64,000 bases of DNA from Anaerostipes rhamnosivorans (lineage in GTDB: Bacteria; Bacillota; Clostridia; Lachnospirales; Lachnospiraceae): the NCBI RefSeq assembly GCF_005280655.1, contig NZ_CP040058.1:2828001-2892000 (forward strand). Reading direction: 5' to 3'. The notes under the pieces are model-generated. The model was not told the origin of the DNA. It did not search any database and was given only the letters and a program-made list of their open reading frames with translations. The position numbers and the translations under genes were made by a program. Numbering within the stretch: the first letter of the stretch is position 1; every line of letters begins with the position of its first letter. This document shows positions 9,457-17,763 of this stretch, in pieces.

Positions 9457-10656
9457 TTATGAAAGCTTTTCAGCGATGGCTTTGATAAAGTTCTGGCTGT
9501 TGACCACATTGACATTTTCCAATGTAGTGATCAGTGCAAGATCCTTTGTCATTGTACCTTCCTCGATGGTATCGATGGTGGCTTTTTCAAGCTTGTCAGC
9601 AAACCTGGCCAAAGCTTCATTGGAATCCATCTCACCGCGTTTTCTCAGCGCTCCCGTCCAGGCGAAAATAGTCGCCACGGAGTTGGTAGAGGTCTCTTCC
9701 CCTTTCAGGTGCTTATAGTAATGGCGCTGTACGGTCCCGTGTGCTGCCTCATACTCATAGTATCCGTCCGGGGATACTAAGACAGAGGTCATCATAGCCA
9801 GTGATCCAAATGCGGATGACACCATGTCACTCATTACGTCTCCATCATAGTTTTTGCAGGCCCAGATATAGCCTCCCTCTGATTTCATGACACGTGCGAC
9901 TGCATCATCGATCAATGTATAGAAATACTCGATCCCGGCTGCCTCAAACTGGTCTTTGTACTCTGCGTCGTAGATTTCCTGGAAAATATCCTTAAATGTA
10001 TGATCATATTTCTTGGAAATTGTGTCCTTCGTGGCAAACCATAAATCCTGTTTTGTATCCAATGCATATGTAAAACAGCTCTTTGCAAAACTGCGGATGG
10101 ACTTTTCTGTGTTGTGCATTCCCTGAAGGATTCCGGCACCGTCAAACTCATGAATCAGCTCTTTGATCTGTGTTCCGTCTTCTGCTGTATAGACCAATTC
10201 TGCTTTTCCAGCACCCGGTACTTTGATCTCCACACCTTTGTACACATCCCCGTAAGCATGTCTTGCGATGGTGATCGGTTTTTTCCATGTGCGGACAGTC
10301 GGTTCAATCCCTTTTACTGTGATCGGAGTTCTGAACACAGTTCCGTCTAAGATGGCACGGATGGTCCCGTTTGGGCTTTTCCACATTTCTTTGAGGTCAT
10401 ACTCATCCATTCTTGCAGCATTTGGTGTAATCGTAGCACATTTAACAGCTACTCCGTACTTTTTGGTAGCTTCCGCCGCATCAAAGGTCACCTGGTCATT
10501 GGTGGCGTTCCTGTGTTCCAGTCCAAGATCATAATATTCCGTCTTCAAGTCGATATACGGGATCAAAAGCTCATCCTTGATCATCTTCCAGAGGATCCTG
10601 GTCATTTCATCCCCATCCATCTCAACCAACGGTGTCGTCATCTCAATTTTGCTCAT
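9457..10656 (-). CDS. icd: NADP-dependent isocitrate dehydrogenase (homodimeric type II)
   Basis: Protein of 399 aa that decarboxylates isocitrate to 2-oxoglutarate, making NADPH and feeding glutamate synthesis in anaerobes with a partial TCA cycle. The N-terminus [15 protein letters not shown] and the segments [25 protein letters not shown] and [11 protein letters not shown] belong to the eukaryote-like subfamily, not the E. coli type. The frame opens upstream at 10740, but ATG at 10656 is the start because it follows AAGGAG and lies downstream of a TTGACA-17-TATAAT promoter. Monocistronic, with its own terminator. Confidence 0.95.
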   Translation of the reverse strand: MSKIEMTTPLVEMDGDEMTRILWKMIKDELLIPYIDLKTEYYDLGLEHRNATNDQVTFDAAEATKKYGVAVKCATITPNAARMDEYDLKEMWKSPNGTIRAILDGTVFRTPITVKGIEPTVRTWKKPITIARHAYGDVYKGVEIKVPGAGKAELVYTAEDGTQIKELIHEFDGAGILQGMHNTEKSIRSFAKSCFTYALDTKQDLWFATKDTISKKYDHTFKDIFQEIYDAEYKDQFEAAGIEYFYTLIDDAVARVMKSEGGYIWACKNYDGDVMSDMVSSAFGSLAMMTSVLVSPDGYYEYEAAHGTVQRHYYKHLKGEETSTNSVATIFAWTGALRKRGEMDSNEALARFADKLEKATIDTIEEGTMTKDLALITTLENVNVVNSQNFIKAIAEKLS

Positions 10657-10696
10657 ACTGGTTCTCCTTTTCTTGCATTCTCCGTAAATTGTTACT

Positions 10697-10725
10697 ATTA
10701 TAGCGAAAAAAGAAAACCCTGTCAA
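10697..10725 (-). promoter_or_regulatory. Consensus promoter of icd
   Basis: TTGACA (10720-10725), a 17-bp spacer and TATAAT (10697-10702), about 40 bp before the chosen ATG. Confidence 0.88.
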
Positions 10726-10733
10726 AGAGTAAA

Positions 10734-10792
10734 GTGCCACGCCAATGTCTCCGGCCTGCTTAAAACACGATCCTCCGACATTGGCGCAGCAC
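10734..10792. repeat. Large palindrome upstream of icd
   Basis: Arms 10734-10749 and 10777-10792 match over 16 bp with two mismatches (core CGCCAATGTC perfect) around a 27-bp centre. It sits just upstream of the icd -35 box. Confidence 0.7.
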
Positions 10793-10813
10793 TTTCATAA
10801 TTCATACTTTGGA

Positions 10814-10878
10814 GAGTTTTTCTTCATTGTTGGAAGGAGGCCTTTCCAGAGCCGACTGGAGACAATGAAGAAAAACTC
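10814..10878 (-). terminator. 17-bp perfect inverted repeat at the end of the hydrogenase operon
   Basis: Arms 10814-10830 and 10862-10878 are perfectly complementary over 17 bp (GAGTTTTTCTTCATTGT), with a 31-bp centre holding a smaller hairpin (TGGAA / TTCCA). One arm covers the hydA stop codon. It probably ends the hyd transcript, but the centre is long for a simple terminator and there is no clean T-run after it. Confidence 0.6.
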
Positions 10879-12595
10879 AAACTTCGTGTTCTGTGTGCAG
10901 CAGCTGATGTGCCCTATGGGACAACGGCTGCTCAAAGAACTCCTTATAAAGACTCTGTATATCCGGATTGTCATGGGAGAACCGGACCTCGGTATTCTGG
11001 TCCAGGAAATAGAGACTGGACCCTCTCTCCTCTGCCAGTTCAAAACCGTCATGGATCGGCTGTCCCCCGCCTCCGGCGCAGCCTCCCGGACAGGCCATGA
11101 CCTCCACAAATTCATATTTCACTTCTTTATTTCGGATTGCTTCCATGAGCTTTCTAGTATTTCCCAGGCCGCTGACAACTGCGATATGTATCACAGTTCC
11201 CGCAACATCAAACTCTGCTTCCGTCCATCCCTCCCGTTTTACGCCGCGTATTTCGCGGAAAGCATCCGCATCCGGATTTTCTCCGGTCACAAGGTAATAG
11301 GCAGATCTCAGTGCAGCTTCCATAACACCGCCGGTAGCTCCAAAGATTACACCGGCTCCTGTTCCCACTTCAAACGGAGAATCAAATTCACCCGGCTCCA
11401 GATATCTTGGGTTCAGATGTTCCGCCCTAAGCATCCTGTCCAGCTCTCTGGTCGTAAGCACACAGTCAATATCGTGGCCCGCGTATTCTTCATAGAACAG
11501 TTCCATTTCCCTCTCTGCTTTTTTAGCCAGACAAGGCATGATAGAAAGTGTGAAGATCCGCTCCGGATCCACTTGGAGTTTCTTCGCAAAATAAGACTTC
11601 ATCACGGCACCGAACATCTGCTGTGGAGATTTTGCGGTGGAAAGCCTGCCGACCATGTCCGGGTACTGGGTCTTTATGAATCTCACCCATCCAGGGCAGC
11701 AGGAAGTAAACATTGGATACTCATTTAAATCCCCGTCCTGCAGACGTTTTACAAACTCACTTCCTTCTTCCATGATCGTCAGGTCAGCAGAAAATGTTGT
11801 ATCAAATACATAGTCGATTCCCATCCGCCTGAAGGCTGTCACGATCTTTTCTACCGGGGCTTCTTCTCTGGACAGACCCAGCTGTTCCGCCCAAGCAGCC
11901 CGGACAGCCGGCGCGATCTGGGCAACCACGATCTTGTCTTCATCTTCCAGCGCTTGGAACAGCATGGATGTGTCATCCCGCTCTCTCAATGCCCCCACCG
12001 GACAGTGGGTGATACATTGCCCGCATAAAGAACAATCCGCCACGCGGATATCCCGGTTTCTGGATACATCCACATTGGTCCTCGCTCCGGTCCCGGATAC
12101 ATCCCAGACATTTAGTCCCTGAACCTTATCACAGATCTGTACGCAGCGCATACATTTAATGCACTTGTTGGCATCCCTGATCAGAGGAAATGTTTTATCC
12201 CATTCTTTATGCACCAGTTCCTGTTTAAACGGATTTTCCAAAATATTAAGATCATTTGCTATGGTCTGCAGACTGCAGTTCATACTTCTGCTGCAGTTAA
12301 CGCACTGTCCGTCATGCTGTGACAGCAGCATAGACACCGTCTTTCTGCGGTTTAACCTTACCTTGGGGCTGTTCGTATAGATGACCATGCCCTCTTCCAC
12401 TACATTGTTGCAGGAGGTGATCAATTTGTCCTTGCCCTCCATCTCTACCACACAGACACGGCAGGCGCTGATCTCGTTGATCCCCTTTAAATAACAGAGT
12501 CTTGGGATATCGATATGAACAGAAGCCGCCGCCTCCATGATCGTCGTGCCTTCCGGCACCGTTACTTCCATACGGTCAATTGTCAGTGTTACCAT
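10877..12595 (-). CDS. hydA: [FeFe] hydrogenase catalytic subunit
   Basis: Protein of 572 aa that interconverts protons and H2. Domains in order: [2Fe-2S] ferredoxin (Cys34, 45, 48, 62); His-Cys [4Fe-4S] (His94, Cys98, 101, 107); two [4Fe-4S] sites (Cys145-148-151-155 and Cys188-191-194-198); and the H-cluster domain with TSCCPGW (297-303), MPCLAKKAE (from 353) and EVMACPGGCAGGGGQP (from 498). All H-cluster ligands are present (Cys300, 355, 502, 506). Size and layout match the well-known CpI type. It overlaps the upstream flavoprotein gene by 7 bp, so the two should form one complex. Cytoplasmic; no signal peptide. Confidence 0.96.
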   Translation of the reverse strand: MVTLTIDRMEVTVPEGTTIMEAAASVHIDIPRLCYLKGINEISACRVCVVEMEGKDKLITSCNNVVEEGMVIYTNSPKVRLNRRKTVSMLLSQHDGQCVNCSRSMNCSLQTIANDLNILENPFKQELVHKEWDKTFPLIRDANKCIKCMRCVQICDKVQGLNVWDVSGTGARTNVDVSRNRDIRVADCSLCGQCITHCPVGALRERDDTSMLFQALEDEDKIVVAQIAPAVRAAWAEQLGLSREEAPVEKIVTAFRRMGIDYVFDTTFSADLTIMEEGSEFVKRLQDGDLNEYPMFTSCCPGWVRFIKTQYPDMVGRLSTAKSPQQMFGAVMKSYFAKKLQVDPERIFTLSIMPCLAKKAEREMELFYEEYAGHDIDCVLTTRELDRMLRAEHLNPRYLEPGEFDSPFEVGTGAGVIFGATGGVMEAALRSAYYLVTGENPDADAFREIRGVKREGWTEAEFDVAGTVIHIAVVSGLGNTRKLMEAIRNKEVKYEFVEVMACPGGCAGGGGQPIHDGFELAEERGSSLYFLDQNTEVRFSHDNPDIQSLYKEFFEQPLSHRAHQLLHTEHEV

Positions 12596-14421
12596 TTAAT
12601 ATCCCTCCCCCCTTTAAATACGCCGAATCCAAAGTGGTCACAGCGCAGGCACCGGCCGGATTCCTGATGGGCCTCTGCCTTGGACATACAATTTTCTACG
12701 CCTTCAAAGTCATTGACACGTTCTCCTGCCTCTCTCTCTGTCATGTTGACCCTTCCGCAAGGAGGGCGGTCATCCAGACGCGGCTCCGGAATCTCCACAT
12801 CACAGGTGATCTCGTGGCGGAAGCCAAGATACTCGTCAATGTTCGCGGCGATCACCTTACCTGCGGCGATGGCAGAAATAACAGTGGACGGTCCTGTTGC
12901 ACAATCCCCTCCGGCAAATACGCCTGGTATCTCGTCAAATCCGCCGTACTTTTCTGTCTTGATCTTTCCTCTCTGCACCGGAACTCCATTTTCTTCAAAA
13001 TGTTCATACAGGATATCCTGGCCGATGGCTACCACCAGAGTTTCACACGGAATAAATACATCCTCCTCCCCGGTTGGACGCACACTGGCTCTTCCGTTCT
13101 GTATCTTGCTGATCATCTGCGGAGTGACCCAGATGCCTTTGATCTTTCCGTCTTCCCCGGTCTCAATCCTGGACGGTGCCATTAAAGTCTTCACTTCCAC
13201 GCCCTCAGCTATGGCACCCTCGATCTCTTCAGCCAGAGCGGTCATATCGGCAACTCTCCTCCGGTAAACAATGCTTACCTTCTTTGCTCCCAGACGGACA
13301 GCTGTGCGGACGGCATCCATTGAGACATTGCCTCCGCCGATTACCGCAACCTCCTGTCCGTTAAGGCACTCACACCTGCCGTGTCCTACATCCCGTAGGA
13401 ACTGTACCGCTGAGATCACACCCTCAGCATCTTCTCCCTCAAGCCCCAGCTTTTTGTCTGTACTGGCACCGATGGAGATCAGCACTGCATCATGCTGCTC
13501 CCTCAACTGGCTGACAGAACAGTTTTTTCCGATCACTGTCCCGTACTGCACCTTGACTCCCGTTGCAAGGATCGCCTCGATGTCTTCATCCAGACGTTCC
13601 TTTGGAAGGCGGTAGTTTGGAATACCATATCGGAGCATACCGCCCAGTTTCGGCAGCATTTCAAAAATTGTGACATCATGGCCCATCAGCCGTAAATAAT
13701 AAGCGGCACTTAAGCCTCCCGGTCCGCCTCCTACGATGGCAACCTTTTTGCCCGTTGGCTCACCACACGGAGGAGGCGGGACCTTGCCCGCAAAGTCAGC
13801 GGCAACCCGTTTCAGTCCGCGGATATTTACAGAATCATCGATCATATTCCTACGGCATTTGGCTTCACACGGATGCTCACATATAAATCCGCATGTAGTA
13901 GGCAGAGGATTGTCTTTGCGTATCAGGCGCACAGCGTCTGCATACCTCTCCTCCCTGACCAAAGCTATGTATCCCGGTATATCAACCCGTGCTGGACATA
14001 GGGATACGCAAGGCACTGGTAGCTTCAGGGACATGAGACATCGATTGTACATGATGTGTTCCAGATAATCATCCCTGAAACCGATCACTCCCTTATAGAC
14101 CATATTGGCTGCCTCGTAACCGATGGCACAGTCCGCAGAATCCATGATTGACTGCGCTGTATCCCGGATCAGTCCCAGGGTCTCTATGGTGGCCCTCCCG
14201 TCCAATACATCGTTGATCAGATTCTTTAACTGTCCGAGCCCAATCCTGCACGGCACACATTTTCCGCATGTCTGTGCATGGCACAGTTCCAAAAATGCCC
14301 TGGACATATCGACCGGACAGATACCCGGAGGACTGGATTCCATCCTTCTCTCCAGATCCTTATAAAGCCCTTCCATCACAATCTGCGCCCGGTCCGGCGT
14401 CACAATTTCTAAGCGACTCAT
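12589..14421 (-). CDS. NuoF-type Fe-S domain fused to GltD/NfnB-like FAD oxidoreductase
   Basis: Protein of 610 aa, likely the electron-input partner of HydA. Residues 30-110 match the C-terminal Fe-S domain of NuoF/HydB (CGKCVPCRIG: Cys52, 55, 58, with Cys98). Residues 135-195 hold two GltD-type Cys clusters (Cys138, 142; Cys177, 181, 185, 189). From about 226 there is an FAD-binding GGGPGGLSAA, then VIGGGNVSMDAVRTA for NAD(P) near 350, and a C-terminal FAGGDCATGPSTV FAD motif. The FMN/NADH-binding part of NuoF is absent. It is first in the operon. Such GltD-linked [FeFe] hydrogenases form a recognised group (group A2 in the hydrogenase classification, from memory) without a settled role. 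Confidence 0.88.
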   Translation of the reverse strand: MSRLEIVTPDRAQIVMEGLYKDLERRMESSPPGICPVDMSRAFLELCHAQTCGKCVPCRIGLGQLKNLINDVLDGRATIETLGLIRDTAQSIMDSADCAIGYEAANMVYKGVIGFRDDYLEHIMYNRCLMSLKLPVPCVSLCPARVDIPGYIALVREERYADAVRLIRKDNPLPTTCGFICEHPCEAKCRRNMIDDSVNIRGLKRVAADFAGKVPPPPCGEPTGKKVAIVGGGPGGLSAAYYLRLMGHDVTIFEMLPKLGGMLRYGIPNYRLPKERLDEDIEAILATGVKVQYGTVIGKNCSVSQLREQHDAVLISIGASTDKKLGLEGEDAEGVISAVQFLRDVGHGRCECLNGQEVAVIGGGNVSMDAVRTAVRLGAKKVSIVYRRRVADMTALAEEIEGAIAEGVEVKTLMAPSRIETGEDGKIKGIWVTPQMISKIQNGRASVRPTGEEDVFIPCETLVVAIGQDILYEHFEENGVPVQRGKIKTEKYGGFDEIPGVFAGGDCATGPSTVISAIAAGKVIAANIDEYLGFRHEITCDVEIPEPRLDDRPPCGRVNMTEREAGERVNDFEGVENCMSKAEAHQESGRCLRCDHFGFGVFKGGRDIKW

Positions 14422-14442
14422 TCCATCACCCTTTCTTTTTGA

Positions 14443-14482
14443 TATTGTATCTAATTATATACAATAACTCCTGTACAAACAA
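14443..14482 (-). promoter_or_regulatory. Candidate hyd promoter with a palindromic operator
   Basis: On the minus strand TTGTTT (14477-14482), a 17-bp spacer and TATAAT (14454-14459) lie upstream of the hydrogenase operon. An inverted repeat TATTGTAT / ATACAATA (14443-14450 and 14459-14466) lies over the -10. It resembles a redox-repressor site, but its half-site spacing (12 rather than 10 between TTGT and ACAA) does not fit the Rex consensus. Confidence 0.45.
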
Positions 14483-14525
14483 TAGATTTTGTCTAAAAAC
14501 ACCGTTAATATAATAACGAAAAACC

Positions 14526-14548
14526 GCATAAAACCGCGGTTCTTATGC
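14526..14548. repeat. Compound palindrome in the hyd-cat intergenic region
   Basis: GCATAA (14526-14531) and TTATGC (14543-14548) enclose the perfect palindrome AACCGCGGTT (14532-14541). It lies between two divergent promoters. Role unknown. Confidence 0.5.
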
Positions 14549-14658
14549 CTTTATTGTTCTACTTTTTACCCTGTTTCCGCTGCTAAATGCGGTGTTTACG
14601 CGCAAAATAAATTTAGGCTTTACAAAATAAGTTGTATATATTTTTAACAATCTTTTTT

Positions 14659-14686
14659 TTGCACTTTTTTTCATTTGCTCTATAAT
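14659..14686 (+). promoter_or_regulatory. Promoter of the CAT-like gene
   Basis: TTGCAC (14659-14664), a 16-bp spacer and a perfect TATAAT (14681-14686), followed by GGAGG before the ATG at 14718. Confidence 0.7.
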
Positions 14687-14717
14687 AGAGATAAGAAAGA
14701 AAAAATGGAGGTAATTT

Positions 14718-15362
14718 ATGTTTCATCTGATTGATTTAGATACGTGGGAACGCAGGGAACATTTTCAATATTACACTGAGATGATCAAGTGCGGCTACAG
14801 CCTGACAGCTGAGTTGGATGTGACTGATTTTCTGAAACTGATCCGGCAAAAAAGTCTTAAATTTTATCCAAGCTTTGTCTACTGTGTTTCATCGGCCGTC
14901 AACAGCTTAAACGAATTTAAGATGGGACTTTCAAAAGAAGGGCTGCCCGGTATCTGGGACACTGTGCACCCTTCCTACACTGTCTTCCATAATGATGACC
15001 ATACTTTTTCTGATCTGTGGACGTATTACTCGGATGATTTTCTATCCTTCTACCATGCTATGACGGATGATATGAAAACGTATAGGGATCATAAAGGCAT
15101 AAAAGGCAAACCCGGACAGCCTCAGAACTTTTTCTGTATCTCGTGTGTCCCCTGGCTTTCTTATACCGGACTCAGCACCATGTCCGCAGATGCCAGTCCC
15201 AATCTATTTCCTATCATCACATACGGTAAATACCAGGGAACTGCCGGCCGTTACAAAATGCCGCTGACCATCACGATCTCCCATGCGGCGGCGGACGGCT
15301 ACCATACCAGTCTCCTTATAAATCAAATCCAGGAATTCATAACAAAAGATTTTACAATCTAA
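14718..15362 (+). CDS. Chloramphenicol O-acetyltransferase-like protein
   Basis: Protein of 214 aa, the length of type A CAT enzymes, which acetylate chloramphenicol with acetyl-CoA as trimers. The catalytic His is in ISHAAADGYH (HxxxDG motif, near residue 190; classical CATs read HHAVCDG). FFCISCVPWLSYTG matches the family's SCVPW segment, and the N-terminal DLDTWERREHFQYY matches the usual start. It has its own promoter and terminator and no mobile-element genes beside it, so it looks like a resident chromosomal homologue. Whether it acts on chloramphenicol or another acyl acceptor cannot be read from sequence. Confidence 0.85.
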   Translation: MFHLIDLDTWERREHFQYYTEMIKCGYSLTAELDVTDFLKLIRQKSLKFYPSFVYCVSSAVNSLNEFKMGLSKEGLPGIWDTVHPSYTVFHNDDHTFSDLWTYYSDDFLSFYHAMTDDMKTYRDHKGIKGKPGQPQNFFCISCVPWLSYTGLSTMSADASPNLFPIITYGKYQGTAGRYKMPLTITISHAAADGYHTSLLINQIQEFITKDFTI

Positions 15363-15363
15363 A

Positions 15364-15400
15364 ACAGGGAAACGGTTTCTTACCGTCTCCCTGTTTCTTT
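15364..15400 (+). terminator. Terminator of the CAT-like gene
   Basis: An ACAGGGA-A-ACGGT / ACCGT-C-TCCCTGT stem with a 5-nt loop, followed by a T-rich tail. The tail also faces the converging degV gene. Confidence 0.88.
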
Positions 15401-15413
15401 CTTCTTATGTTGT

Positions 15414-16250
15414 CTAATAAGCTACCACTACGCCGCCGTCACATGCGTACAGGCTGCTGACTCCCTTGGTATCTACTATGACGATATCCTTCACGTTTAC
15501 CTTCTCTTCCAACATATTCTTGAGATAAACAGCTCTTTCGTAGCAATTGCAGTGAGCGATGGCAAGGACCCTCTCCGTAAGATCCTGTCCTTCTTTTACG
15601 ATGCATTCTGTCATCTTTGCCAACGCCTTTTTGGTCCCTCTGGCCTGTGCCAGTTTCTGGATGACACCTTCCTTTGTCCCTTCCATCACTGGTTTGATGT
15701 TCAGGGCTGTGGCAAGCACTGCGTTGACTTTGGACAGCCGCCCGTTTCTCTGCAGGACATCCAAGGTTTCTAATACAAAAAAGGTTCTCTGCCCCTTAAT
15801 ATAATCCTCCACATGTTCCACGACCTGCTCAAACGGCATACCTGTGGACGCATACTCATAGATCTTTCTGGCAATCAAAAGCTGTGTGCTTGAAGCTCCC
15901 CTGGAATTAAACACATAGATGTTCTTGTCTCCCAGTTCTTCCTTGTATAACTTCTTGCCAAGCTCCGCGCTGTTGTAAGATCCGCTCAGTTCTGCTGACA
16001 ATGTCACAACATATATATCATCTGCCTTTTTATATGCTTCCATATAAGCTTCAGGCGCCGGACATGCAGATTTACAGGCGCCTTTGCTGTTCGCCACTTT
16101 GTCTAAAAAAGAACGCTGGTCAAAAGTATCATCGTCAACGATCTCCTCATCGCCGATCAGCAATGTCAACGGGATCCAGGTATAACATCCTTTCTCAAAA
16201 TCTTCTTTTGTTAAATCCGTGCAGCTGTCACAGACAATATTAAAACTCAT
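15414..16250 (-). CDS. DegV family fatty-acid-binding protein
   Basis: Protein of 278 aa with the DegV fold: the N-terminal FNIVCDSCTDLTKEDFE, then LSAELSGSYNSAELG (the conserved S-x-L-SGTYQ-like loop that binds the lipid head group), RGASSTQLLIARKIYEYA, and a C-terminal domain with GRLSKVNAVLATALNIKPVM. DegV/FakB-type proteins hold a fatty acid for phosphorylation by FakA; no kinase gene is near, so the partner is elsewhere. AGGAG before the ATG at 16250 supports the start. It converges with the CAT-like gene. Confidence 0.93.
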   Translation of the reverse strand: MSFNIVCDSCTDLTKEDFEKGCYTWIPLTLLIGDEEIVDDDTFDQRSFLDKVANSKGACKSACPAPEAYMEAYKKADDIYVVTLSAELSGSYNSAELGKKLYKEELGDKNIYVFNSRGASSTQLLIARKIYEYASTGMPFEQVVEHVEDYIKGQRTFFVLETLDVLQRNGRLSKVNAVLATALNIKPVMEGTKEGVIQKLAQARGTKKALAKMTECIVKEGQDLTERVLAIAHCNCYERAVYLKNMLEEKVNVKDIVIVDTKGVSSLYACDGGVVVAY

Positions 16251-16326
16251 ATGGCGTCTCCTTTTTAAAACTTTCCGATATAGTATTCATTACTACATAT
16301 CATATATTTCTATAAATGAAAACCCT

Positions 16327-17181
16327 TTAATCCTCGCCCAGGTAATAAGCACAGATACATCCTGCCGCCAATGCGATCAGTCCCGTCACTCCCGAGAACA
16401 GATTAAAATGGTCAAAATTGGCCTCATAGAGTATGGCGATGGGGGATCCAAGGATCAGACCGCCGATACCGGCAAATGTGACTGCTTCAAAATGTTCAAA
16501 AAGATATTCAATGATCTTTGCGATGATCACGACTCCCGCTGCAATACCCAATGCCATCGGTGTCAGCAAGAGAATGCCGTGTGTCAAGCCGGATAGATTC
16601 AGCGTAGCCACATTTACCATAAACTGTGTGATCTCTTGAAGAATCGGCTGGTAAAATCCCAAAACTAACAGCACCATAGATCCGCTGACTCCAGGTACGA
16701 CCATGGTGGCCGCGGCAATAATACCGATCAGGAACATCTTTCCCATCATGACCGGATCTGCAGTCAATATCACATCTGACGCTGTCTGGCTGCCCAAAAG
16801 CGGGAGCAGGACCACCAGTGCAAACATAAGGAGAAAAGCAATCCCATGTGAGAGTCCCTTTTTTTCACCTTCCATTCTCTTAAAAATCGCCGGCAGTCCC
16901 CCGATGATCAGTCCTATAAACAAAAAATTAGTCTGGATCGGATAATATTCAAACAGCCATTTGATCACAAAGGAAAGGCCCACAAGTCCGATGACAGCCC
17001 CAATTCCTACTGGCACAAGTATCTTAAGACTCTGCTTAAATTCCTTGCGTATATGTGTCAGTGCGTATATGATTTTGTCATAAATCCCCATAGAAACTGC
17101 CAGCGTTCCTCCGCTGACTCCCGGTATGATATTGGCTACCCCGATCAAAATCCCCCGGCATATCTCTTTCAATAATTTCAT
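16327..17181 (-). CDS. DUF368 membrane protein, probable polyprenyl-phosphate translocase
   Basis: Protein of 284 aa, almost all hydrophobic helices (about 8). It starts with the family signature GILIGVANIIPGVSGGTLAVSMGIY and repeats it inside as TMVVPGVSGSMVLLVLGFYQ, so it is an internally duplicated transporter fold. DUF368 proteins (PopT) have been reported to return undecaprenyl phosphate across the membrane for reuse in wall synthesis. It starts 13 bp after the DUF5721-like gene. A WbaP-like enzyme that uses undecaprenyl phosphate lies 2 kb away on the other strand. Confidence 0.88.
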   Translation of the reverse strand: MKLLKEICRGILIGVANIIPGVSGGTLAVSMGIYDKIIYALTHIRKEFKQSLKILVPVGIGAVIGLVGLSFVIKWLFEYYPIQTNFLFIGLIIGGLPAIFKRMEGEKKGLSHGIAFLLMFALVVLLPLLGSQTASDVILTADPVMMGKMFLIGIIAAATMVVPGVSGSMVLLVLGFYQPILQEITQFMVNVATLNLSGLTHGILLLTPMALGIAAGVVIIAKIIEYLFEHFEAVTFAGIGGLILGSPIAILYEANFDHFNLFSGVTGLIALAAGCICAYYLGED

Positions 17182-17194
17182 AGGTTCACTCCTC

Positions 17195-17671
17195 CTACTT
17201 CCCTTTTAAAAACATTTTCATTTCTTCGTCCCACGCTAATTCCAGGGTTTTATCCAGCACAAATGTTTTTCTTGAAACTCCGGTCGTACATTTTAGGCTT
17301 TCCCGGTCAAAATATATGTTTAAAAATAATCCTCCAATGTTTTCTGATCTCTCAGGTATATTATATTTAGAAAGGAAGCCTGCCATTCGTTTCGGATCGA
17401 GCATCAGCACAAATTGAAAAGACAGAGGTGTCTTTTTTCCTTTGATCAGTGCAAATATCTTTTGCTTTTCCATCTTCCACGGGATATAAGGATACTCTTT
17501 CAGTATTTCCCATTCATCCGTATCGTAAAAATCTTTCTGCATTTTTCCATCAAATTCGTAAGTGATCTCCATGGAAAGTTTCCCTTCATACAGCATAAAA
17601 TCATCACACATCGCCCCGGTCAAAAGTCCTGCCATAAAGGTCTTTACTTGTTCTATCTCAATTGAAATCAT
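17195..17671 (-). CDS. Conserved protein, DUF5721-like
   Basis: Protein of 158 aa, soluble, with no membrane segment or signal peptide. It looks like the DUF5721 family of Lachnospiraceae (MISIEIEQVKTFMAGLLTG start; KTPLSFQFVLML; AWDEEMKMFLK end), recognised from memory only. No catalytic motif stands out. It is upstream of and only 13 bp from the DUF368 gene, so the two are co-transcribed and may serve the same envelope process. Function unknown. Confidence 0.7.
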   Translation of the reverse strand: MISIEIEQVKTFMAGLLTGAMCDDFMLYEGKLSMEITYEFDGKMQKDFYDTDEWEILKEYPYIPWKMEKQKIFALIKGKKTPLSFQFVLMLDPKRMAGFLSKYNIPERSENIGGLFLNIYFDRESLKCTTGVSRKTFVLDKTLELAWDEEMKMFLKGK

Positions 17672-17695
17672 ATCGGCTCCTTAATTCCATACGTT

Positions 17696-17724
17696 AAAAA
17701 CGAGCGGCCTTTGCCGCCCGTTTT
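17696..17724 (-). terminator. Terminator of the HtrA gene
   Basis: An ACGGGCGGC / GCCGCTCGT stem with an AAAG loop, followed by T5 on the minus strand, 40 bp past the protease stop. Confidence 0.9.
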
Positions 17725-17763
17725 ATTGTAACTTGTATCATTTAAGAATTCAACTGTTTCCAA

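Noticed and set aside
10745..11728. 327-aa plus-strand frame opposite hydA
   Set aside because: It is antisense to a gene with all hydrogenase motifs, has no ribosome site, and its residues show no family signal.
12580..13267. Two overlapping plus-strand frames (201 and 195 aa) opposite the NuoF/GltD-like gene
   Set aside because: They overlap each other and a conserved enzyme; no start signals.
14443..14466. Rex operator over the hyd promoter
   Set aside because: The distance between TTGT and ACAA is 12, not the 10 of the Rex consensus; kept only as an unassigned palindrome.
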